DNA from: Trogon surrucura
Taxonomy: Eukaryota > Chordata > Aves > Trogoniformes > Trogonidae
Assembly (NCBI GenBank): GCA_020746105.1
Contig: JAJGST010000022.1
Coordinates: 2,553,135 to 2,617,134, forward strand
DNA length: 64,000 bases
Direction: 5' to 3'
This document shows, piece after piece, positions 50,851 through 61,785 of the stretch; position 1 is the stretch's first letter, and each line of letters starts with the position of its first letter. The notes beneath the pieces were generated by a model. That model searched no databases and had not been told where the DNA came from. It saw only the letters and a program-made list of their open reading frames with translations. A program made the translations under genes and the position numbers.

Positions 50851-50852
50851 GA

Positions 50853-51246
50853 TGAAGAGGGTCCCTTCGGAGAGCCGGCCAAGTAACGACAATCACACCG
50901 ATGCGGCTACAAGTCGTTCTCCCTTTATTGCTCCAGACAGCTCAATATATACAGTTAAGCAGTGTCCACGCACCTGCCCCTTAACAGAATTGGTCAGTTA
51001 CAGGTTTACACGCACCAGTATTTTATTGGATAGAGCCATTCAACTATGCAGGCGGCTCTCACTCCCCCCCCCCAGGGCCAACACATCCAGCCAAGGATCT
51101 GCAAGGCTCTCACAAAACAAATAAACTTCCTCCTCCTTGTGCCCCAAGGTCAGTCCAAGGACAGAGCCTTTGTTTAGGCCTATGCTGGGTTGTCCAAACC
51201 TTTTAAAGGGATATGGCACCCCTACTCCACAAGAAATTCCTCTACA
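50853..51246 (-). repeat. LTR-U shared by provirus H (5') and provirus J (3')
   Basis: Minus sense TGTAGAGGAATTTC ... GACCCTCTTCA, 394 bp, matching solo LTR-U at 17288-17689. A primer site and gag lie downstream, and a polypurine tract (AAAAAGAAACAGGGGGATA, 51265-51247) and envelope TM lie upstream. It is therefore both a 5' and a 3' LTR. Confidence 0.85.
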
Positions 51247-51935
51247 TATCCCCCTGTTTCTTTTTGGACTATCCACGCTTCGTCCGCTAGATTGCTTATC
51301 ATTTTCTTGATTACACTTCTCAAACAACTAAACATAACTAAGCCTATAACAATTAAAACTCCAATAAACAATAATGTCTTAACTAAACTCTTAATCCATC
51401 CTGTCAAAGCACTCCACTTCAATTATCCATCTATACCGAACAACCCGACATCTTGAGTGGTCTGTTTTGAATGCTCTTGCAATTTTTGAATTTTCTTATG
51501 GATGGACTCAGAATGATTTTCAAGATCCATGCAACACATCTCATCAAAATCCTCACACCGATAAAAGTCATAAGATGTATTTTTCAGTTCTTTGGACCTC
51601 TCGGGCAGCACTTCAGGTGAGATCGTTAACTATAATGAAAAAGAACAGAACAAAACACCTCCCACAACAACGAACACCATTAAACACATATCTAACACAG
51701 AAAACCATGTTTTGAGGTTTAACCAAATCATATCCTTGCTAAAAAATGTGTGTTATTCATCCCATTTTGTTGTCATGTTTTACTTGCTGCTCTGCCTGAG
51801 TTCCCAGGACTCACATTCACTGTTTTGCCAGGCAGGAATGCAAAAGATGCCCCTGCATCAATCCCAGGCCTCTGTTATCTCAGTGTGGGTGTGCTGCTTG
51901 TCAAGCACACAAGGTCAAGCAGTAATCCAGTGAGA
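51247..51935 (-). pseudogene. env: env TM of beta-type provirus J
   Basis: Minus strand: 51611-51423 has the CX6CC motif (C-EDFDEM-CC) and helix KIQKLQEHSKQTTQ. 51422-51247 has LTGWIKSLVKTLLFIGVLI, a membrane helix and tail EAWIVQKETGGYVEEF running into the LTR. A stop separates the two parts and upstream frames are broken. TM is related to, but distinct from, the young provirus envelope. Confidence 0.8.
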
Positions 51936-52005
51936 TGTCTGTGTTTTCTGACACTTTAGGTGCAAGTTGTTTGAGCGTACCTACAGTCCCCATCACCAAT
52001 CACCC

Positions 52006-52363
52006 TAAATCATCCAGACCCGCAGTGGCTGGGGAGCCCCTGTTGCAGCGAGGTTTCTGGAGAACCCTCCCGACAATTGGGAAGTCCTACGCAGTGCGTC
52101 CACTCGTAGGTGAGGTTTCCGAAGTCGCTGCAGGAGGATCCAGCATTTACACTATTAAATAAACAACCTTACATAACGTTGAATGCGGGAACATCTGCTC
52201 CATTGAATTCTTCTCCCAGCTTGGCCAGGGCTGAAGGAAGAATACAAGGGAGTCTCCCTATCTCTTTTGGTCCTTAGTCACATACTTCTAACAAAGCAAA
52301 AGGCAGCTAGTTTTCCCGCCTTGCTTTTAGCTAAAGAAAGATCACTCTGCTGGTTAGTACCAT
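52006..52363 (-). repeat. Segment Z, copy 3 (inverted)
   Basis: Inverted copy of 42444-42811, again upstream of envelope sequence in element sense. The AATAAA at 52158-52163 is on the plus strand. The adjacent 52364-52425 matches 42380-42443 inverted. Confidence 0.75.
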
Positions 52364-52425
52364 GAACCTTATCACCTATTATGTGGCTTTGATAAGACAG
52401 TCTTACACAACCAATATAGGCTTCT

Positions 52426-52819
52426 GTGCAGGTGCATCCTTCCCCCATTGGTCGGGAATGCCCCCCCTCTGTGAGTCAGCAGTTGCTAGGCAGATTTCAG
52501 AGAATTTTCTGGAAACCTGGGCTGGCTTGGAAATGACACATCACCCTGAGGGGCACTCCCAGGAAGTTGGCTGGCAGCCAATAAGAGGTTAATATGGCTT
52601 GATTGACCACAGTCAACTCGACTGAGACTTTAAAATGGGGTGCCGGCAGCCCTCTTGGGGGAGTTACCTCTGGCAGTTGACTCTGCAGGTGGGGGTGCTC
52701 AATCTCCTCCCTTAGGTGGGACGCTGCCTAAGGACTTTTGTCCCTGGGGTTGAGACCCCTCATCTGTATAGAGTGAGCATACCATTCTCGAGATTGAGAC
52801 TCCTCATCTTTTATAAGGT
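52426..52819 (+). mobile_element. LTR-R fragment
   Basis: From ~52610 (GAGACTTTAAAATGGGGTGCCGG) to 52819 it matches 61420-61601, including a tandem ATTGAGACTCCTCAT/TATAAGGTGAG unit. Upstream bases 52430-52610 (CCAATAAGAGGTTAATATGG) look promoter-like but have no second copy here. Cut at GGTGAG by CR1-b. Confidence 0.65.
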
Positions 52820-53302
52820 GAGCTGGAAGCCGGCAGCCCGCGAAACTCAAAAGCGGTCAGAGCGGCTGACTCCTTTGGACTGCGCGGACAGCGGCAACGG
52901 CAGCTGCAGCAGTAAGAGCGGTTGTTCTCTGGCTTCTGGGCGGATTGAGGAGAGAGGAGGCTTTACCGGGGCGGTGAAGCAGAGGAGAGAGATCGGGACC
53001 GGGAACTGAGAGGGAATCTCGCGAGGCGGGAGCAAGTGACGTAGACGGAGAGGAAGCCGGTAGCCCGCAAAACTCAAAAGCGGCCAACTATCTGACTCTT
53101 GGAGAGCGGCGCGAGCGTGGGGGAGGGGAGGACCTGCCGGACTCTTGTGATCCGCGGGCACAGGGGGGTATTACTGGTGGCTCAGAGAGGGCGAGGATCG
53201 CAGACCCTGGGCAGAAGAGGTGAAAGGAGTGGTTATCGGTCATTTCTTTTCTACTTTTTTTTGGTCATTTTCCTTTCCTTTCTTTCTTCTTTTTTTCCCA
53301 TC
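52820..53302 (+). promoter_or_regulatory. CR1-b 5' UTR with repeated unit starts
   Basis: GAAGCCGGCAGCCCGCGAAA at 52826 and a close copy at 53053 are 227 bp apart, with ~60 bases of similarity after each. GC-rich, followed by a pyrimidine tract (53240-53302) before the ORF1 ATG. Confidence 0.75.
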
Positions 53303-54373
53303 ATGGTTGCCACCAGACAGAAATCCACCACGAGAAGGAGTGTGGGGACCCAAACAGTGCTTCAGCACAAGGATGCAGCTGTGCAGGCTGCCGGCTGCAG
53401 GGAGTGCCTGAGCCTGTGCTTCCCAGAGGCTGCAACTGACAGTGCCTGTGTGAGGTGCGGTCAGTTGGATGATCTTCTCCACCTTGTGGCAGGGCTATAA
53501 GAAGAAGTGGAGAGGCTGAGGAGCATCAGGAAGTGTGAAAGAGAGATAGATTGGTGGAGCCACTCCCTGATGCACACACAGCACTCTCCACATGCAACAG
53601 GGGATCCCCTCCCCTCTGGCCATAAGGTCAAAGGAGGGGACCAAAGAGATGGGGGGGAATGGAAATGAGTCCTGGCTCGGAGAGGAAGGCGGGTCCCTGC
53701 TCAGCCTCCCTCACCTGCCCAGTTGACTCTACAGAACAGGTACAGGGCTCTGGAAGAGGAGAGCCAAGGAAGTGAAGAGGTGAATGAATGTGGAGCCATA
53801 GGGCTGACCCCGCTGAGCAAGTCAGCCCCATGCATTAGGACCAGTTCAACTAAAAAGAAAAGAAGGGTAGTTGTCATTGGTGACTCCATCCTAAGGGGAA
53901 CAGAGAGTCCCATTTGCCGCCCAGACCCAGCCCACAGGGAAGTCTGTTGCCTCCCTGGAGCTCAGATTAGGGACATCATTACTAAAAAACTTCCCAGTCT
54001 GATGAGTCCCACTGATTATTACCCATTGTTGGTTGTCCAGGCTGGCAGTGATGAGATTAATCATAGAAGTACAAAGAGAATTAAAAAGGACTTTAAGTCG
54101 TTAGGCCAGGTGATCAAAGGATCGGGGGCACAGAGAGTTTTCTCATCTATCCTTTCAGTAGGTGACAGGAATAGTGAAAGGAACAGAAAAGTACATGCAG
54201 TTAATACATGGTTCAAAGACTGGTGCCACCAGCAACGTTTTGGGTATTATGATCACGGGGAACTTTATGCATTACTGGGCATGAGAGATATAGATGGTGT
54301 AGAGTTGTCTAAGAGAGGGAGGAGAATACTTGCTGGAGAGTTGGCGGGATTAATAGATAGGGCTTTAAACTAG
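53303..54373 (+). pseudogene. CR1-b ORF1
   Basis: Begins ATGGTTGCCACC as in CR1-a. CX2C pairs CREC and CVRC lie near residues 33 and 52. Stops at ~53500 and ~53667 break the linker, after which 53723-54373 is open for 216 codons with the esterase-like VVVIGDSILRG and QAGSDEI (Asn of the GND block replaced by Ser). The end GLIDRALN mirrors CR1-a. Confidence 0.85.
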
Positions 54374-54479
54374 GTTGGAAGGGGGAAGGGGATAAAACTC
54401 GACTCACTACACATGAACCAAGGGGAAGTATCCCAGGGTTAGGTGTAAAAGGCATAAGCAACGGTAACAGATGCTCCAT

Positions 54480-57400
54480 TAAATCTCTGAAGTGTCTGTA
54501 TACCAATGCAAGAAGCATGGGGAATAAGCAGGTAGAATTAGAAATTTATGTGCATCTGGAGAACTACGACCTCATTGCAATTACAGAGACATGGTGGGAC
54601 AGCTCACATAACTGGAATGTGGGCCTTGATGGCTATGTTCTTTTTAGGAAAGACAGGCCAACAAGGTGAGGTGGGGGAGTTGCTCTTTACGTGAGTGAGC
54701 AACTGGAGTGTATCGAGATCCATCCAGGGGCAGATGAGGAGCAAGTAGAGAATCATAGAATCATAGAATCATAGAATGTTAGGGATTGGAAGGGACCTCG
54801 AAAGATCATCAAGTCCAATCCCCCTGCCAGAGCAGGAATGCCTAGATTATGCTACACAGGAACATGTCCAGGCAGGTCTCCACAACCTCCCTGGGCAGCC
54901 TGTTCCAGTGTTCCGTCACCCTCACTGAGAAGAAGTTTCTTCTCGAGTTTAAGCGGAACCTCTTATGTTCCAGTTTCAGCCCATTACCCCTTGTCCTATC
55001 ATTGGTTGTCACCGAGAAGAGCCTGGCTCCATCCTCGTGACACTCACCCTGTATATATTTGTAAACATTAATGAGGTCACCCCTCAGTCTCCTCTTCTCC
55101 AAACTAAAGAGCCCCAGCTCCCTCAGCCTTTTCTCGTAAGGGAGATGCTCCACTCCCTTAATCATCCTGGTTGCCCTGTGCTGGACTCTATCCAGCAGTT
55201 CCCTGTCTTTCTTGAACTGAGGGGCTCAGAACTGGACACAATATTCCAGATGGGGTCTCACCAGGGCAGAGTAGAGGGGAAGGAGAACCTCTCTCGACCT
55301 ACTAACCACTCCCCTTCTAATACACCCCAGGATGCCATTGGCCTTCCTGGCCACAAGGGCACACTGCTGGCTCATGGTCATCCTGCTGTCCACCAAGACT
55401 CCCAGGTCCCTTTCCCCTACACTGCTCTCTAATAAGTCATTCCCCAACTTATACTGGAACCCGGGGTTGTTCCTACCCAGATGCAAGACTCTACATTTAC
55501 CCTTGTTATATTTCATTAAATTTTTCCCCGCCCAACTCTCCAGCCTGTCCAGGTCTCGCTGGATGGCAGCACAGCCTTCTGGAGTGTCAGCCACTCCTCC
55601 CAGCTTGGTGTCATCAGCAAACTTGCTGATAGTACTCTCTAGTCCCTCATCCAAGTCATCGATGAATATATTGAATAATACTGGTCCCAGTACTGACCCT
55701 TGAGGGACTCCACTGGATACAGGCCTCCAACCAGACTCCGCCCCATTGACCACGACTCTTTGGCTTCTTCCCCTTAGCCAGTTCACAGTCCACCTCACTA
55801 CCCGAGAGTCTAGACCACACTTCCTCAGTTTAGCAGCAAGGATGCTGTGGAGACTGTGTCAAATGCTTTACTGAAGTCAAGGTAGACCACATCCACCACT
55901 CTGCCATCATCTATCCACCTTGTTATATCCTCGTAAAAGGCTATGAGGTTAGTCAAGCACGACTTCCCTTTGGTGAAGCCATGTTGACTGTCTCTAATGA
56001 CCCTCTTATCCTTGATATGCCTTGAGATGGCACCAAGGATAAGTCGTTCCATCACTTTCCCAGGGATGGAGGTGAGGCTGACCGGTCTATAGTTTCCCAG
56101 GTCCTTCTTGCCCTTTTTGAAGACTGGAGTGACATTTGCTTCCCTCCAGTCCTCAGGCACCTCTCCCGTCTCCCAAGACTTGGCAAAGATGATGGAGAGT
56201 GGTCTAGCAAGAGAGTTTGTGGGTAGGAATTAAGCGGCAGGCTACCTTAGGTGATACTGTGGTGGGTGTCTACTATAGACCACCTGATCAGGAGGAGGAA
56301 GTTGATGAGGCCTTTTACAGGCAGCTGACAGCAACCTCTCAATCCCAGGCCCTGGTTGTCGTGGGGGATTTCAACTACCCAGATGTTTGCTGGAAGTCCC
56401 ACACAGCCAGCCATCCTCAGTCCAGGATGTTCCGCCAGTGCATCGATGATAACTTCTGGATGCAAATGGTGGATGAGCCAACCAGGAGAGGAGCGCTGCT
56501 GGACCTTGTGTTCACCAACAAGGAAGGTCTGGTTGAAGCAGTGAAGGCTGAGGGCAATCTGGGCTGCAGCGACCATGGAGTTCAGGATCCTGTGCAGTAG
56601 AAACCGAATACCAAGCAGGATCGCAACTCTGGACTTCAGAAGGGCCAACTTTGGTCTCTTCAAGCAATTGCTGGGGGAAACCCCTTGGGACAGGGAGCTG
56701 GAAGGTAAAGGGGCCCAAGAGAGTTGGTTGGCATTCAAGGACCACTTCTTCCAGGCTCAGGATCAGTGCATCCCATCAGGTAGGAAATCAAGAAAGAGAT
56801 CCAGGAGACCTGCATGGTTAACCAGGGATCTGCTGGGCAGACTCAGGTGGAAGGGGAGGGTGTATAAATTGCGGAAGGAAGGGCTGGCCACTTGGGTGGA
56901 GTACAGGACAGCTGTCAGGGAATGTAGGGAGGCAATTAGAAACGCTAAGGCCTCCTTGGAATTAAAACTTGCAAGGGAGGTCAAGGACAACAGAAAGGGT
57001 TTCTTCAAATACATTGCTGACAAAACTAACACTAGAGGCAGTGTAGGCCCTCTTGTGAATGAGGTTGGTGCCCTGGAGACAGAGGACAGAAAGAAGGCAG
57101 AGTTGTTGAATGCCTTCTTTGCCTCTGTCTACACTGCTGGAGACCGTCCTCAGGAGCCTCAGTCCCCTGAGGCCCCAGAGGAAGTCATGATAAAGGAGGA
57201 GTTTGCCCTGATTGATGAGGACTGGGTTAAGGATCACTTTGAACACTTAAACATCCATAAATCCATGGACCCTGATGGGATGCACCCATGGGTGCTGAGG
57301 GAGCTGGCGGGAGTCATTGCTAGGCCACTCTCCATCATCTTTGGTAAGTTGCGGGGAACAGGTGATGTGCCTGAAGACTGGAGGACAGCGAATGTCACTC

Positions 57401-58428
57401 CAGTCTATGAGAAGGGCAGGAAGGATGACCCGGGTAACTACAGACCGGTCAGCCTCACCTCCAACCCTGGAAAGGTGATGGAACGTCTTATCCTTGACGC
57501 TGTCTCTAGGCATATCAAGGATAAAAAGTTTATTAGGAGCAGTCAGCATGGCTTTGCCAAGGGGAAGTCATGTTTGACCAACCTGATAGCCTTTTATGAA
57601 GACATAACCAGGTGGATGGATGATGGCCCTGCAGTGGATGTGGTCTATCTGGACATGAGCAAGACCTTTGACACCGTCTCCCACAGCACCCTCATAGGTA
57701 AACTGAGGAAGTGTGGTCTGGATGACCAAGTAGTGAGGTGGGTTGCTAACTGGTTGAAGGGAAGCAGCCAGAGAGTTGTGGTCAATGGGGCAGAGTCTGG
57801 CTGGATGCCTGTGTCTAGTGGGGTCCCTCAGGGGTCAGTGTTCGGGCCATTGCTTTTCAATATATTCATCAATGACCTGGACGAGGGATTAGAGAGTGTT
57901 GTCAGCAAATTTGCTGATGACACAAAACTGGGAGGAGTGGTTGACACACCAGAAGGTTGTGCTGCCATTCAGAGAGACTTAGACAGGCTGGAGGGCTGAG
58001 CGGAGAGAAATCTTATGCAGTTCAACAAGGGCAAGTGTAGAGTTTTGCACTTGGGAAAGAATAACCCCATGTGCCAATATAGGTTGGGGACTGCCCTGCT
58101 GGAGAGCAACGCAGGGGAAAGGGACCTGGGGGTTCTAGTGGACAGCAGGATGACCATGAGCCACCAATGTGCCCTCGTGGCCAAGAAGGCCAATGGCATC
58201 CTGGGGTGTATTAGAAGGGGAGTAGCTAGTAGGTCGAGAGAGGTCCTCCTGCCCCTCTACTCTGCCCTGGTGAGGCCACATCTGGAATATTGTGTCCAGT
58301 TCTGGGCCCCTCAGTTCAAGAATTACAGGGAGCTGCTTGAGAGAGTCCAGCGCAGAGCCACAAAGATGATTAAGGGAGTGGAACATCTCCCTGATGAGGA
58401 AAGGCTGAAGGAGCTTGGGTCTCTTTAG
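54480..58428 (+). pseudogene. CR1-b ORF2, interrupted by a CR1
   Basis: Endonuclease start LYTNARSMGNKQVELE and ITETWWDSSHNW, a stop near 54668, then the CR1 insertion. It resumes at 56207 with GVYYRPPDQEEEVDE and VVVGDFNYPDVCW (to 56600). A shift follows, then a 474-codon open frame (56575-57999) with RT motifs [64 protein letters not shown] and catalytic [10 protein letters not shown] stop at 57999 precedes the C-terminal piece 58015-58428. Confidence 0.88.
54751..56206 (-). mobile_element. CR1 nested in CR1-b
   Basis: Minus-strand, 5'-truncated CR1 with 3' tail (CATAGAATCATAGAATCATAG on the plus strand) at 54751. The flanks GCAAGTAGAG (54741-54750) and GCAAGAGAG (56207-56215) look like a target duplication. 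ORF2 frames 56160-55825 and 55798-55226 encode RT ([36 protein letters not shown]) with one frameshift between. Confidence 0.9.
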
Positions 58429-58799
58429 CTTGGAGAAGAGGAGGCTGAGGGGTGACCTCATTAATGTTTATAAATATGTCAAGGGGGAGTGTCAGGAGGA
58501 TAGAGCCTGGCTCTTTTCAGCAGCGTCCATTGACAGGACAAGGAGCAATGGGTGCAAGCTGGAACATAGGAAGTTCCATTAAAATATGAGAAAAAACTTT
58601 TTTACTGTGAGGGTGACCGAGCACTGGAACAGGCTGCCCAGGGAGGTTGTTGAGTCTCCTTCTTTGGAGACATTCAAAACCCACCTGGACGCATTCCTGT
58701 GCGATCTGCTGTAGGTGGTCCTGCTTTGGCAGGGGGATTGGACTAGATGATCTTTGAGGACCCTTCCAACCTCGAACATTCTGTGATTCTATGATTCTG

Positions 58800-59021
58800 T
58801 AAGTTCATTGCTTATTTAGCCTTTTCCTGGATTTTTGTTATACTGTCTGCCCTATCGTGCTTTTAAATTAGAGTCAATTGTCATGAGTCCGATCTATAGA
58901 TTGGGATAAATTAATAAATGGTTGTGTATGGGTCTTGAGATTTATCTCACGGTTGTCTACGCCGGTGGTGTATTATGAATCTGAAAGTCACTTGTCCCTC
59001 TCTCCTGGGTGGGACGTGACA
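58800..59021 (+). mobile_element. LTR-S 3' end
   Basis: Last ~220 bases of LTR-S, ending GGGACGTGACA, then satellite starting CTATG, the shared junction. Confidence 0.85.
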
Positions 59022-59201
59022 CTATGGACCTCTGAACCCTAACCCTAACCAGGACCCTGCACCTCAGGAATCAGCCTGACGTCATAACGGCCATGGGTGT
59101 ACCAAAATCAGAAATGGGTGTGGAGCACTGTTGATGCAGTGACGTGCTCCCCTTGGAATGCCTTGTCCAGCCCAAGTGTTTGAGCAGCTCCAGGCTCTAT
59201 G
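59022..59201 (+). repeat. Satellite, one monomer between two LTR-S ends
   Basis: 180 bases, exactly one monomer from CTATG to CTATG, bounded by an LTR-S end on the left and an LTR-S start on the right. Confidence 0.9.
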
Positions 59202-59510
59202 TGTAGCGCATTGATTCATGGATTTTGCCTTAAACATTTCTTGTCATTTTTACAACCTCCCACATCAGTCAGAAAACAAAACCAGTTTTTGGTCCTATGG
59301 AATGTTGTAGAGAGGTGATCTGATAAGGCTACAAATGCCTCAAACAGCCCTGGGGACAAATATCTGTAGGGATTAGGAAATCTTGGGGAGGCTGGATGCC
59401 CTAATCTCTAGCATATCTTTCAAGGAGATAGAGCATTCGTAGATGTTATTGAGAATTACTGGAAAGAATGCCCCTAACTGGCATTCTGCACATGTGCTCA
59501 TAGAAAATGT
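59202..59510 (+). mobile_element. LTR-S, first ~309 bases
   Basis: Starts TGTAGCGCATTG and follows LTR-S to AGAAAATGTGCATACAT, where a class III-like pol begins. Confidence 0.8.
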
Positions 59511-59574
59511 GCATACATAGTCATGCTAATCAGCCTTGTAAACCATCCCCTATCAAGAAGGCCTCTGAATTTAA

Positions 59575-59914
59575 GACTGACACAAACACACAGGGTGTGT
59601 GGTTTACTGATGCATCGGCCTGGCGGGAGAGATTAAAATGGCAGTAAAAAGCAGTGGCACTGGAAATCAATACCAGGAGGACAGTGAAGGAGGTAGGAGA
59701 AGGCAGTGTACAAGTTGGAGTACTGTGAGCCCTCTTACTAGCTGCTGAAAATGGTACCACTGTCATTTACACTGACTCTTATGCAACCATCATGGGTGCC
59801 ACTGAGTGGGTATGCCACTGGGAATCCAACGAGTGGGAAATAGGCTGCACCAAGGTATAGAGGGCAGAGGATTGGCAGCGCCTACTGGAAATAGGGAGAT
59901 CACGACCCTTAAAG
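59575..59914 (+). pseudogene. pol: RNase H of the class III-like fragment
   Basis: Motifs VWFTDASAWR, LLLAAENG and VIYTDSYATIMGATEW are readable with stops between them. The final VKGHTRDKTPASKWNQQVDHL block is inside the next open frame. Confidence 0.75.
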
Positions 59915-60598
59915 GTGGGATGGGTAAAAGGACATACAAGGGACAAAACCCCTGCTTCCAAGTGGAACCAACAAGTGGACCACTTGACTCAAATCAGAGC
60001 AACTTCTTGTGACGAGGACTGGGATCGTCTAGCTGAATGGTTACATGCAAAGCGAGACCATTCAGGTAAAGCAGACCTGTATTATGAATGTAGATCTCGA
60101 GGTTGGCCAATATCTATGAAGGTCTGTGAGGCAATTCTTACTGCTTGTCCACAATGCCAGACAAGACTGAAAGCTAACCATCCAAATCAAGCTCCCGCCC
60201 AACATATCAGATGGGGCAAGGCTCTTTGGAGTACCTGGCAAGTGGATTATGTGGGACCATTAAAACCATCCCATGGAAAGAAATTCACCCTGGTAGGAGT
60301 GGAAGTAGTTTCAGGACTGACAAGAGCTACAGCTACCAGTGCTGCCACTGGGGACCAAACAGTGCCAGTGCTGAGCGAGTGGTTTAGTGTTTTACCTACT
60401 CCTGAAAGTATTCAAAGTGACGACGGGTCACATTTTACAGCCACAGTAGTTCAAGATTGGGCCCGAGGGGAAGTTATTAAATGGGTGTTTCATACACCAT
60501 ATTACCCCCAGGCCAATGGGATCGTGGAACGCACTAATGGATTGAGTAAGCAGCATGCCACTGTCTCACAATCTAAGTGGGACACACGGTTGGCCTGA
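59915..60598 (+). CDS. pol: Integrase of the class III-like fragment, mostly open
   Basis: A 227-codon frame: RNase H end (GHTRDKTPASKWNQQVDHL), integrase HHCC (HAKRDHSGKAD ... CPQC) and catalytic Asp in TWQVDYVGPL, Asp in QSDDGSHF and Glu in NGIVERTNG. A TGA at 60596 ends it; the C-terminal domain continues at 60677 in another frame. The start is inside the polyprotein. Confidence 0.8.
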   Translation: MGWVKGHTRDKTPASKWNQQVDHLTQIRATSCDEDWDRLAEWLHAKRDHSGKADLYYECRSRGWPISMKVCEAILTACPQCQTRLKANHPNQAPAQHIRWGKALWSTWQVDYVGPLKPSHGKKFTLVGVEVVSGLTRATATSAATGDQTVPVLSEWFSVLPTPESIQSDDGSHFTATVVQDWARGEVIKWVFHTPYYPQANGIVERTNGLSKQHATVSQSKWDTRLA

Positions 60599-60676
60599 GC
60601 AGTTTTCATCATCAATAACCACTGGGGAAGTTTTGGAAGTCCAAAGATTCAAGTATTCTGTCTATCAGAACCACTC

Positions 60677-60907
60677 ATGGGCGCTAGCCCTAGACTAAGA
60701 ATGCATAATAACTCTGAACCGGACAATACATCAAGCCATTTACCATCACAGATATCTGTGGGACAACCAGTCATGGTGAAGCTGCCCTCGACAGGCATTG
60801 TGCCCATGACTCTGGTGAAACCTAGAGGTTTATATGCTTGGGAGACCCTAGACAGAAATGGAAAAACACACCGTATTAGTGTCCGGTGGAGAATCCACGA
60901 CTTCTAA
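60677..60907 (+). pseudogene. pol: Integrase C-terminal domain of the class III-like fragment
   Basis: 76-codon frame with GQPVMVKLPSTGIVPMTLV and GKTHRISVRWRIHDF, a small barrel-type domain as found at integrase ends. Confidence 0.65.
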
Positions 60908-61298
60908 CCTGAAAGCCCATCCCTGAGAGGCTGGGGTCCACTTTTGTGTTCTCTTTTAGGACAATGAAGGAAGACCCGTACGACTACCAGAAGAAGATGG
61001 ATGTGAAGTGCTGGACCGGTCAGCAGATGGATGTAGTGCCTGTGTCCTGAATGCATATGTGGACTCGATAGACTAACATGGAAAGGACTCAGTGGCAATT
61101 GTTTCCACAATGAAAACTGTTTGGCTGAAGGGATTTCAATATGTTTGGGTTTTCTGGGTCAGGTTATGTTATGACAGGGCATTTTAAGGGTCTATAACTG
61201 AGGAGTTTGTGTCTCAAATCTTCAGGAGACGTGAAGATGAAGGAGGATACTACCGAATGGACTACTCTCCACCTTCTGGATAGCCTCTGGGGACTGTC
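60908..61298 (+). other. Interval before the 3' LTR-R
   Basis: About 390 bases with no recognised gene. No envelope motif seen. Confidence 0.5.
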
Positions 61299-61785
61299 GG
61301 GGTGGGGAGAGCAGCATACATGAATAGCCCGTTGTTGTGATTTTGCATATTGTTAACCCCGTTAAATGTTCATATATGTTTGGTGTTTGGGAGGTGGTTT
61401 AATATTATACCTCAACGTTTGAGACTTTAAAATGGGGTGCTGGTAGCCCTCATGGCAGCTGGCTCTGCAGGTAGGGGTACTCAATCTTCCCCCTTAGGTG
61501 GGGCGCCGCTTAAGGACTTTTGTCCCTGGGATTGAGACTCATCTGTATAAGGTGAGCATACCATTCTCGAGATTGAGACTCCTCATCTTTTATAAGGTGA
61601 GCGTATTAGGATCTGGATCATTATTCTTTGGTTAGGGTGGGTGTAGTGTAGTTAACACTTTTCCAATTGATATCCGAACCTTTAACTTTGGAGGCGCTTT
61701 TGTTTATTAATAAATCCAATTTAGGCACGTGCGTGAATTTATCATCTTTAGAAACATGGGAGCGCTCTTCTCCACTGTCTCCTCG

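Larger units (their letters stand above)
37306..51246 (-). mobile_element. Class II (beta-type) provirus H, interrupted by a young provirus
   Basis: Minus strand: 5' LTR-U (51246-50853), primer site, leader with splice donor, gag (50616-48875), nucleocapsid-dUTPase-protease (48977-47856), RT (47835-46856), RNase H (46792-46190), integrase (46186-45338 continued 37822-37723) and an env-like start cut at 37306. The nucleocapsid-dUTPase-protease order is the betaretroviral arrangement. Many stops and shifts show age. The plus-strand provirus at 37823-45337 is inserted in the integrase C-terminus. No 3' LTR of H is found. Confidence 0.87.
52820..58799 (+). mobile_element. Full-length CR1 LINE (CR1-b) with nested CR1
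   Basis: 5' UTR (52820-53302), ORF1 (53303-54373), ORF2 (about 54480 onward, resuming at 56207), 3' UTR and tail ending ATTCTATGATTCTG at 58799. A second CR1 (54751-56206, minus) interrupts the endonuclease. Flanks are LTR-R and LTR-S, so no duplication is visible and one edge may be rearranged. Frames are more decayed than in CR1-a. Confidence 0.88.
59511..61756 (+). mobile_element. Class III-like ERV fragment: RNase H, integrase, 3' LTR
   Basis: Starts inside pol and ends with LTR-R. RNase H (59575-59914), integrase (59915-60907), ~400 bases without a gene, a purine tract GGGGTGGGGAGAG (61299-61311) and an LTR (about 61312-61756). The LTR shares 61420-61601 with 52610-52819 and has TTAATAAATCC near 61706. 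The pol differs clearly from the ERVL copies in this window. Confidence 0.7.
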
